Below, in pieces: positions 1-6,883 of a stretch of DNA of 10,250 bases (position 1 is the first letter of the stretch; every line of letters begins with the position of its first letter). Both the position numbers and the translations under genes were made by a program. A model generated the notes under the pieces. It ran no database searches, was not told where the DNA came from, and was given only the letters and a program-made list of their open reading frames with translations. This DNA is from Podochytrium sp. JEL0797 (lineage: Eukaryota; Chytridiomycota; Chytridiomycetes; Chytridiales; Chytriomycetaceae): positions 1 through 10,250 of the forward strand of contig JADGJG010000978.1 of assembly GCA_027596195.1 (NCBI GenBank), given 5' to 3'.

Positions 1-491
1 GAGAAAGCTGCGCCCCCGACTCACCCAATCAACTTACCACCTTCACCAACCAAACAGGCGGCGAATAATGCACCTCCGTCTCCTCCGACACCACCACCCA
101 CACTCTCTTCAGCTCCTGGCGAAAACCCACACACCTGAACCACATCATCGAACGCCTCGACAAGCCACCACCCCCAGATCCAGACGACGAAGACCCCTCA
201 CTCCCCACCACCGCAACATTCTCCCACCTCTCCGAATTCCAAACCCCCTTCTCCCGCACCCTCGCCCGAAATGGCTGTTTCTCACGAGGGGATCAGTTGA
301 CATTTGCAACAGGAAACGATGTGGACGGGTGTCTCTCACTGCATGCTGTGAATGAGGAGACGTTGGTTGTGCGGGAGGTGCAGAGACTTGGGGGGGTTGA
401 GAGTGGAGGGAAATTGGTTGACGTGGTGGATTTGGGGGGGAGGGGTGTTGCTGTGTTGACGGATTCAAAAGTGCATTTGTGGCAAGGTTAA
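1..491 (+). CDS. 3' end of a beta-propeller (WD40-like) protein, partial, interrupted frame
   Basis: The frame entering at base 3 is open to a TAA at 66-68 and then open again from 69 to the TAA at 489-491. Both sides read as plausible protein: QLTTFTNQTGGE before the stop, then SSWRKPTHLNHIIERLDK, a Pro/Asp-rich linker, and a final block GRGVAVLTDSKVHLWQG. The ending (hydrophobic strand, turn, strand finishing in LW) is typical of a WD40 or related propeller blade. The order 'L-T-T...W-R-x-P' followed by a blade ending in 'LW' recalls the N-terminal part of EIPR1/TSSC1-type WD40 proteins, but this is from memory and weak. Normal EIPR1 has further blades, and none were found downstream, although CAAG/GTTAAA at 484-493 could be a donor into an undetected exon. 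No GT donor lies just before the TAA, so an intron inside the window cannot remove it. An intron whose donor lies left of the window could, using the TTCAG acceptor at 108-112. Confidence 0.45.
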
Positions 492-868
492 AGAAAAATA
501 TATATGTCAATCCCGACCTCGACCCTCCCTCCCACTCACAACCACTAAGCCAGAGACACTTGAAGTTGAAGACCTAGGCCCCCGCGCATTCCCTTCTTTC
601 TACGTCCTTCGTGAAAAAAAGGGGGAAAAAATGCTTGATAACATCCCGACTTGATCCCGACTGGGCCTTATTATTTTTTGAACTATTTGATGATAATGAA
701 ATTACCTTTTTACGTAATTTTTAACGTACGCGGTCAATTTCCACCCAAAACTGATGCAAAACTCACCCGAAACTGAAAAAATTAACCCATTTCGCAAATT
801 GGAACAAAAAACATACATAAGGACGCATTCTCCCATTCCCATTTCACCATAAAATAGATTTAGAGCAA
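492..868. promoter_or_regulatory. AT-rich intergenic region upstream of the Cys-repeat gene
   Basis: This 377-bp stretch carries no convincing coding frame; one 45-codon open stretch around 510-650 has no recognisable content. It must hold the 3' end of the left gene and the promoter of the gene starting at 869. Two ACGT-core sites stand out: the 8-bp palindrome TTACGTAA at 710-717 and AACGTACG at 723-730. No clear TATA box was seen at a normal distance; the ATAAAATAG near 850-857 is too close to the start codon. Confidence 0.5.
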
Positions 869-1570
869 ATGTCGAACTACGTTTCCACCAGTCAGTGCAC
901 CGGCTCTTCTTACACCGTCTCCCTCGGCCCCAGCGCCACTGGAAACCAAATCTCGACGCTCTTTGCCGTCTTTCAAGGCTACCTCCAGCAATCTTGCTCA
1001 GGCCTCACTTCCAACACGTTCCAATGCAGTTCCCCAACCGGAAACTGCCCCACGGCCGCGTACCTTTCCAACGCCATCACCCCGTTGATCAACCAACAAG
1101 GCTACATCAGCTCCAACTGGTGCAACGGCCAATTTTACAGTGTCCAACTCGGTCCAATTGCAACCGGATTCGACTTGAACGCTATGCAAACTGTATTCAC
1201 GCACAAGCTCGGCCAATACTGCGTCGGCGGGAACCAATACGGCGCATTTTGGTGCACCGTCTCCCCTCTCACAGGAAACGGCTGCCCATCCTCGACCTCC
1301 CTCACAGCCGCCGTCTCCTCCTACATGACCAAATACATTTCGACCGGGTTCTGCGACGGAAACTTGTTTCAAGTTTCCACAGGCCTCTACGGCGCGAGTG
1401 CCAGCACGGGATGGACGATCCCATACCTCGCCAACGCGATGCAAGCTCTTGGGTATGCCTGCACGGGGGACATGTCCACTGGTTCGTCGGGATTCTTTTG
1501 CAACGTGATGAACGGGGCATGCCCGACTTCAGCGTCGCTGACGGCTTTGTTGTTGCCGTACGTTGTGTAA
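869..1570 (+). CDS. Triple-module cysteine-rich protein, 233 aa, unknown family
   Basis: Single-exon ORF from ATG 869 to TAA 1568-1570. The protein consists almost entirely of three tandem modules at about residues 4-78, 79-155 and 156-233. Each begins Y-V/I-S, and the first two carry a conserved L-G-P-x-A-T-G. Each has exactly four cysteines (10/43/53/60, 85/118/129/139, 162/198/211/218); the fourth is always followed by Pro and a Ser/Thr-rich helix-like tail (CPTAAYL, CPSSTSL, CPTSASL). Cysteine spacing is 33/10/7, 33/11/10 and 36/13/7. Twelve paired-looking cysteines suggest disulfides, hence a secreted or cell-wall protein, but there is no signal peptide: the ORF starts MSNYVSTSQC, directly inside module 1. 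I searched upstream for a short leader exon and found none joining in frame. Function is not recognised; binding of carbohydrate or another surface ligand would be a guess. It converges on the RGS gene. Confidence 0.85.
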   Translation: MSNYVSTSQCTGSSYTVSLGPSATGNQISTLFAVFQGYLQQSCSGLTSNTFQCSSPTGNCPTAAYLSNAITPLINQQGYISSNWCNGQFYSVQLGPIATGFDLNAMQTVFTHKLGQYCVGGNQYGAFWCTVSPLTGNGCPSSTSLTAAVSSYMTKYISTGFCDGNLFQVSTGLYGASASTGWTIPYLANAMQALGYACTGDMSTGSSGFFCNVMNGACPTSASLTALLLPYVV

Positions 1571-1623
1571 AACGTTTTATGATGGTTAAACGCGAATGTG
1601 GAATATAGAATGTGATTGTTGAA

Positions 1624-1629
1624 AATAAA
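1624..1629 (+). terminator. AATAAA poly(A) signal of the Cys-repeat gene
   Basis: Canonical AATAAA 54 nt after the stop codon of the 869-1570 gene, at a normal distance for a fungal 3' UTR. Confidence 0.65.
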
Positions 1630-1637
1630 GATACTGT

Positions 1638-1643
1638 TTTATT
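1638..1643 (-). terminator. AATAAA poly(A) signal of the 7TM-RGS gene
   Basis: The minus strand reads AATAAA 28 nt past the TGA stop at 1673-1671. It lies 9 bp from the opposing signal at 1624-1629, so the two convergent transcripts probably overlap at their 3' ends. Confidence 0.6.
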
Positions 1644-1670
1644 AGAATATACTTAAAAATCAAAAAAAAG

Positions 1671-4600
1671 TCATTTGGGTGGCAAGACAGACGATTGACG
1701 CAACGCCTCTCCTCCATTTTTACTCACTATCCAACGAGGGTACAAATTCATATACTATGAAGTGGTAACAGTCAGCCAACAGCAAAAGGAAAACAAAAAA
1801 CTTCAAACTCACCATACTATTCACCACTTCCTCTTTCGCCCCGTCAAAATCTCCTACACACCAATTCCCCGTCTCAAACTTTATCCGCATGGCCGATTTG
1901 ACAGTAGAACTGAGATTCACCTCAAACTTGGCACCCTCGCAACAAAACCGCAGATAAAACGCATTGTATTTGGACAACAAGTGAGACGGGACGGGCGTGT
2001 GCATTCCAAACTCGGCCGCTGCAAAGGACTCAGCATTTAACTTGGACTGCGATTCACCAAGCCCAGATGCATTCAGATGCAACAACGGCCGCGGCGGTTT
2101 CCGACCGTCCCCGGAATTTTGTCGCGTCGCAGTGGGATCAGAAGCAAGCGCACAAACGGCAGTCTGCGGGTGAAAAAGAGCGCGAGATTCTACGATTGGG
2201 GAAGGACTCGTGTTGGGGATGTGAGGGGCACTGGCTGCGGGGGCTGGTGCCGGTTTGACTGTTTCAGAGGCAATAAGCAGATTCTTTGTTGGAAAGAGTC
2301 CCGCTGAACCCGTCGGAGGGGTAGATTTGATCTTGTCCGAGACATGAAGCAGATTCGCGTTCGCAAATTCGGTGCCGGACTTTCGCGGGATTGGAGGCGA
2401 TTTTTGTTGCTCGCGGGCAAGAATTTTGCTTGCGTCCAGCGGATCAAGGGACAACAAGTCGGTGGTGGGCTTCAGACGTGACGATTGGGGTCGTTCGGGT
2501 GATAGGCTTCCCTCTGATGCTGGAACGGTTTGGCTTCCATCTGGGATTGGGACAGATCCAGCGACGTGTGGAATTTGATCCTGACTTTGAGCAGAGTTTT
2601 CGTGACTTTCAGAATGTTTGGGACTGTTGCCGCTAACAATGGGCCGCGTCCATCCGAGGACAACCATAGTCAACGAATTTCGCTTCTTCGCACGCGGCGA
2701 GTTGGGGGTTGGTGATTTAGAAGTTTTCTGAATACTACTAACGGCGATACTGATGGGTCGCGCTAAAGGTGCTATGTTGTTTCTTGTCCTTGGCAACGAT
2801 GTGTTAGGGTTCCAAGTGCTGCTGTCGCGCCCGGTATTGGAATGGTCCACCACAACCAAAGCAGGTGCCAAGAATTTTAGTCGCGAGGAGGTGCGTTTGA
2901 AGTAAAGATGAACTTGCTGTTGCAAATCTTGATACGTTTCCCAGAACAGACATTCCTCGACGGCCATGTCTAAAATAAACAAATGCGATTAATTATTCTC
3001 GTTTCTCCAAATAGGGGTTGGTTTGGTTTCTTACCTTTGATTGCAAACTTTTTGAAGCTATGAAAGAGGGTTTGGTTTTCGAGAACTTCTCGGAAAGAAA
3101 CGAGATTCAACGTCAGGTTTTTCGTGCTTCGACCCACAAAAGTGAATATTGTCGGCATCACAATACTCGTCACTTGACAACATATGAGCAAAATTGTAAA
3201 CCTGAAAAGTATATTAGATGCGCGGGAAAACAAATTGCAACAAAATCGACTTAACAGGTCTTTCGGGGAAGTGGCGAAGGAGGTGCACAAATTAGACGTG
3301 GTGCAAGTTACGGAAAATACTCCTAAGGAATGAATTAGTTAAATTTGAGAAGCAAACAGGCGAGACATACCAACGAACGTGCCAAAAACTAGCGTTGAAG
3401 TCAAATCATACAGCCTGAAGTTGTCACTCTGAGCTTTAACGATAGACCATAGAATATATGAGCCAAATCCGCCGAATCCCTGATTTTTTTTTGTTCAGCG
3501 CTTGAGAAAAGATTGAAGGACGACAACCCACCACAATGAGAAATCCATAAATCAGAATATATTCAATATCAAACAAGCACATGGGCATATCCATGACAGG
3601 TGTAATCCGGTGACTGTGTGAAGCCGCCTAATGTTTATGAAGTGATCAAATTTCCGCATTTAAATCATGTTGGAACAAACCTGGACAAAGCCAGCAATTG
3701 CGATAGAAGCAATTAACACGGCTATCAACCCCTTATCAATCCTTGCGAGCGCTGCACTCTCGTTTTCACTTCCAGTCAACCATTTTTCAAATTTATCGTC
3801 CACATTGATTCCGATAACTGCCGAAGTTCTTCCCGACTGCAAGGATCGAGCACTCTCACCACTTGCTACTCTCTTTTTCCCGATGGATTCCTCTTCATCA
3901 ACATCAGCCAGAGAAGCAATATGGCCCGCGGATGTATCGCGTAAAGAATCGTTGTCGTGATGACTTCCTTTCCCACCCGACCATATCGAACTCGGACTCT
4001 TTCGATGATCAAGATGCACAGAATTATTTTCGTACACTACACTCCCTCCCGTGTTGCGAGACGGCCCATCATTATGAACCACAAGGCTTCCACTCATTTG
4101 ACGTACGACCCCTGCACCCCCACCAGTTCCAGGCTTCTTCACACCAATGGCAAGCACATCCGAAAATCCTCGTACAACGACAAAACTGTTTCCTTTTTTG
4201 GCTTTGGAGGTTTCATCCTTGACCGACCCCAACCGCTCGAGCACGACGTCGCCCCCGATCGCGCCGGCTTTGCCGCCCATTTCGAGTACATCTTGGACGG
4301 ATCTCGATATGGGAAATCCAAACTCGTCAACATTTCGGCCCTCGGGTACAATATCACGTGCAGAAATGGAGCTGTTCGCGAGAACGTTACTTCGCGCGCC
4401 GTAGAGAATCAGTTGGTAAAATCGGTATTTGACGTATACATAGAGGCATCGGAGCAGAGTAATAGAGATCCACGCGAGGAGACTTATATGAATGACCCAA
4501 ACTGAGAGGTGTTTTAATTCCATGTTAAAAACGCGTTTTTTTTGGGCGATTGCAATTCTTACGTTCAACAAAACACGGGATACCGAGCGTGAGCGTTTCT

Positions 4601-4815
4601 ATCCGCAGGGCTACTGTTCCCACAAGCGCTGCAATTGCTTGCGAAAGTGACAATCGGATTGATCGCGGCGCGATGGGGCGGTGGGATTGCCGCAACATGA
4701 ACAGCGTCGTAGATATGAGCCACAAGGGGATCCAGATTGCAAAGAATAGAATATCCACGATCAAAGGCTGAACCGCGGGATGTGACGTCCCAGAAGAAGA
4801 CAAGGCATCGGCCAT
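1671..4815 (-). CDS. Seven-transmembrane RGS protein (AtRGS1/GprK type), 917 aa, 8 exons
   Basis: Predicted receptor-like GTPase-accelerating protein: a membrane module plus a cytoplasmic RGS domain that would speed GTP hydrolysis by a G-alpha subunit. Exons (minus strand): 4815-4563, 4501-3681, 3627-3532, 3479-3371, 3322-3256, 3201-3035, 2969-1813, 1754-1671. Introns are 48-65 nt; all phases agree and the total is 918 codons. Hydrophobic segments lie near residues 17-42, 54-76, 86-106, 340-360, 379-402, 415-435 and 449-471. The loop between segments 3 and 4 is about 230 residues, Gly/Ser-rich, and cytoplasmic if the N-terminus is outside. RGS starts near 480 (SFREVLENQTLFHSFKKF, then EECLFWETYQDL), is broken by about 310 Ser/Pro-rich residues (about 525-835), and resumes with YNAFYLRFCCEGAKFEVNL through EEVVNSMYMNLYPRW to 905. 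The final exon is supported by a strong GTGAGT donor, a TTCATAG acceptor and the restored YPRW end of RGS. Start ATG has A at -3 and G at +4. Ligand unknown. Confidence 0.9.
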
Positions 4816-5242
4816 CGTCGCCTTTCAAAAATTCCGATGTAAATCTTCAAAGAAAAGGGGGGTCTCTTTCTCACTGTGGTGTGATTGTTTGAAGGGAAAT
4901 TATTGAAGACCCAGGCTGGACCCATCACCAATTTTTGCTGGCCGTTCGTGACTTGTCCGACCTACAAGCATCGAAGTTTTAAAACACAGCCCTCCTGCCC
5001 TGGTTTCTTTTTCGTTTTTTCAAACCCAATGGAGCTGCCCCGAGGAGAAAATAATCTTCACGCAATTTCATTAGTCCTTTATTCCGCGTAAAAACGGAAA
5101 GAAAGAGAGGTGTCAGAAGGGGTCAGATTGGCTATGTCGCATTTATTATCCTTTCGGAAATTACGCTCGCCAATTACGCTTTTTTTCCCTTCCTCCCGCC
5201 TTCCAAGACGCACAGCTTGACGGCATTAACGAAGGAAAAGCG
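4816..5242. promoter_or_regulatory. Shared divergent promoter region
   Basis: This 427-bp gap separates two start codons pointing away from each other (4815 minus, 5243 plus), so it should hold both promoters. No coding content is convincing. On the plus-gene side it contains the 9-bp direct repeat AATTACGCT at 5159-5167 and 5172-5180, and a short dyad TTCCG-N8-CGGAA at about 5082-5099. A pyrimidine-rich run lies at 5180-5204. Confidence 0.5.
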
Positions 5243-5633
5243 ATGCCCCCCAAAATCCCCGCCAACAAAGACCCCGCCATCTTTGACGATCTGGACGTTT
5301 CCCCCCTGCCGCCATAGCAGTTGCAGACGGTCTCGTATCGACTATCAGAGTGGATGTCGATGCCGTGATTCAACGGCTCGAAAACATTCATGGAAGTACT
5401 TAGACGCAAATCCAACATCTCTGATTGGCATTATTGAGTTTATCGTCATCCTGCACGTTATTCCCGTCATATACTGCTTGTTCATGGTGTATCGGAGTCG
5501 CATCAAGAATCAAGAGTGAGTTTTTCAATTTGAAATCCGTGCCCCAGAACTGACCCAAACTGTCCCGGCGCACAGAATCCTCAAGAAGACGGACATCAAA
5601 AACATCCGAGAACTAAAAAGGCTGGTGCGGTAG
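5243..5633 (+). CDS. Small single-pass membrane protein, frame disrupted or extra intron
   Basis: The N-terminus from ATG 5243 reads MPPKIPANKDPAIFDDLD. The C-terminal part is a clear membrane segment (SLIGIIEFIVILHVIPVIYC, then LFMVYRSRIK). A well-supported 60-nt intron at 5516-5575 (GTGAGT donor, CTGAC branch, CACAG acceptor) adds a basic tail, EILKKTDIKNIRELKRLVR, ending at TAG 5631-5633. The middle is unresolved because the two ends are in different frames. Option A is a 52-nt intron at 5297-5348 (weak donor GTTTCC, acceptor ATCAG), which joins the ends in frame. Option B is two single-base losses: the third frame between them reads AVADGLVSTIRVDVDAVIQR then LENIHGS, an attractive amphipathic helix, and a lost C in the C6 run at 5301-5306 would connect it. 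I do not recognise the family. The product is probably tail-anchored or single-pass in an internal membrane. It diverges from the RGS gene and converges on the next gene. Confidence 0.5.
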
Positions 5634-5831
5634 GGCTGTGCGAAAGGCCGTGGGGGTGATTTTTCTTCAGCTGACGAATCCTGGACGAATCCGGCGAGCC
5701 GCACAGTTTCCAATTTCCGACGTTCAATTAAAGCTAGTTTTTATGTAAAGTTCTCTCTCGCTCTCTCTCTTTCTCGATTTGTTTTGTCCGGCCAGACCCC
5801 CCCCTCTCGATCCACACAAATTGTGGTGGGA
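5634..5831. other. Convergent 3' intergenic region
   Basis: Stop-to-stop gap between the small membrane protein gene (plus) and the 253-aa membrane protein gene (minus). It holds a possible variant poly(A) signal ATTAAA at 5727-5732 for the plus gene and a CT-rich tract just beyond it. Nothing else is seen. Confidence 0.5.
5751..5776. repeat. CT/GA dinucleotide-rich tract
   Basis: Imperfect CT microsatellite about 26 bp long in the convergent 3' region, interrupted by single G and T bases. It is probably simple-sequence DNA within one or both 3' UTRs. Confidence 0.8.
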
Positions 5832-6763
5832 TCACATATCGTCGCTCAAACTACTTCGCGAAAGAGCAACACTGCTCCGAAACCTCCATGGATGACTGAA
5901 CTTTTCGGGCGGGTGAAGAATCGGCCCATATTCCTCGTCGATATCATACTCCCAACTTGCAGGTCGCGGCCACTCCCTCACGTGCGAACTGACATTCTCG
6001 AGTCGTGCTAATGTATCTTGGAGTGTTCTGCTTCGCCTCTCGCGTTCGGATGGGATCGTATCGATGGCGGTGCGACTTTCGGTCTTGGGTGCCTGGCTCG
6101 CGTCGCTTCTCTTTCGAGAGCGACGACAATAGCGAATCAAGCAGGCTGTATGGATTTGGGTTGAACAGATGCGATCGATATTTGCATGGCACTCACTGAT
6201 TCCGAGCAGGAACAGCACCCCAGCACCGGCTCCGATGGAGGCAAACAAAATTGTGGAATTGAGTGATTCAAATAATTGAGGCGTTCCTTCTGTGGCTTCT
6301 GGTGTCCCGCGGGTTATTGTGGATATGCTTTGTGTGGAAGCGGTTGAAACTTCTGTTGCCACTGGATTCGCAACCATCAATTTGAATTCTAAGCGCGTCG
6401 CTGTGACGTAAGAAGTTAAATTTGTTCTGTCAGACTGTTGGCTGGTTTACTTTGTGGTCTCGCCAAATTCGCTTCCGCTTTCGACGGTGGATTGATTTCA
6501 AAATCATCGCCAAGCTGTTGCCGCTGATTTGCCATTGTTTTGCTAAATGTTATGGGTTCTGGGAGTTTCCGCTTCTTTTGGTCTGTATGCGTGGCGGGGT
6601 TTAAAGTGACGGGGCTGTCAATTTTGATTCCTGTCGTCCGAGTGCCAGTTCGGAACGAATACATTAGACGAAATCAGCATATCAATCTCACTGATTTACC
6701 TTGATTATTATCTGACTGATCGTGGTTGATATCCACTGGCATCGGTTGGATTTGAAGTGGCAT
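5832..6763 (-). CDS. Single-pass membrane protein, 253 aa, 4 exons, unknown family
   Basis: Proposed exons (minus): 6763-6700, 6630-6451, 6400-6197, 6145-5832; introns of 69, 50 and 51 nt; 254 codons in phase. Start ATG 6763 follows an in-frame TGA. The protein begins hydrophilic, with a basic patch QKKRK near residue 42 and no signal peptide. It then has a Ser/Thr-rich stretch (STASTQSISTITRG), one membrane segment near 129-150 (ILFASIGAGAGVLFLLGI) and immediately CLIRYCRRSRKR. The positive-inside rule puts the 100-residue, Arg/Ser-rich C-terminus (WEYDIDEEYGPILHPPEKF) in the cytosol. The Ser/Thr-rich stem plus one helix loosely resembles fungal wall-stress sensors, but there is no leader and no cysteine-rich head. 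The least certain junction is intron 2 (GTAAAC donor, TTTAAC branch, CACAG acceptor). If unused, exons 1-2 encode a 90-aa protein ending at 6416, and the membrane protein would start at ATG 6377. Confidence 0.58.
6146..6196 (-). other. 51-nt intron, multiple of three and stop-free
   Basis: Donor GTGAGT and acceptor CATACAG match the other introns. The length is 51 nt and no stop lies in the coding frame. Retention would insert 17 residues directly after the membrane helix; removal places CLIRYCRRSRKR right at its cytosolic end, which is the more usual layout. Confidence 0.65.
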
Positions 6764-6776
6764 GTTTTCGGTTAAA

Positions 6777-6825
6777 ATTTTGACAGGCCGACGGTATAGC
6801 TGTCAAAATGAAAATGCTGTCAAAA
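6777..6825 (-). promoter_or_regulatory. TGACAG-containing inverted and direct repeats upstream of the 253-aa gene
   Basis: On the plus strand, ATTTTGACAG (6777-6786) and CTGTCAAAAT (6800-6809) form perfect 10-bp inverted arms around a 13-bp spacer. GCTGTCAAAA occurs at 6799-6808 and again at 6816-6825. The cluster begins 14 bp upstream of the start codon at 6763, so it lies in the 5' UTR or proximal promoter. TGACAG is the core bound by TALE homeodomain proteins in other organisms; that link is inference. Confidence 0.45.
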
Positions 6826-6838
6826 CGAAACTTGTTTG

Positions 6839-6844
6839 TTTATT
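6839..6844 (-). terminator. AATAAA poly(A) signal of the sulfate permease gene
   Basis: The minus strand reads AATAAA 39 nt after the TGA stop at 6886-6884. The 120-bp gap to the next gene on the same strand therefore has to hold both this 3' end and the next promoter. Confidence 0.6.
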
Positions 6845-6883
6845 TCAAAGAGGCATTTATAAATACAGGGCAGGTAAAATTAA

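Noticed and set aside
847..857. TATA-like ATAAAATAG just before ATG 869
   Set aside because: Only about 12 bp from the start codon, too close to act as a TATA box for this start.
695..868. Possible leader exon for the Cys-repeat protein starting MKLPFY with donor GTAATT at about 713
   Set aside because: Joining it to the TTTAG acceptor at 859-863 gives the wrong frame, and the peptide is too short for a signal sequence.
998..1444. Minus-strand 148-codon frame opposite the Cys-repeat gene
   Set aside because: Antisense shadow of a GC3-rich coding region with no recognisable content.
895..1608. Full-length second plus-strand frame over the Cys-repeat gene (237 codons)
   Set aside because: Rich in Arg/His/Pro/Leu as expected of an off-frame reading of C-ending codons; it lacks domain features, and the frame at 869 has a perfect internal repeat.
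3957..4505. Plus-strand 182-codon frame opposite the long RGS-protein loop
   Set aside because: Shadow of exon 4501-3681; no domain, and the minus strand splices in phase through it.
5082..5099. TTCCG-N8-CGGAA dyad as a zinc-cluster factor site
   Set aside because: Five-bp arms with AT-rich spacer occur easily by chance, and the CGG orientation does not match a classic site convincingly.
5161..5418. Minus-strand 85-codon frame with a glycine/leucine hydrophobic patch
   Set aside because: It lies opposite the better supported plus-strand gene and has no supporting splice or domain signal.
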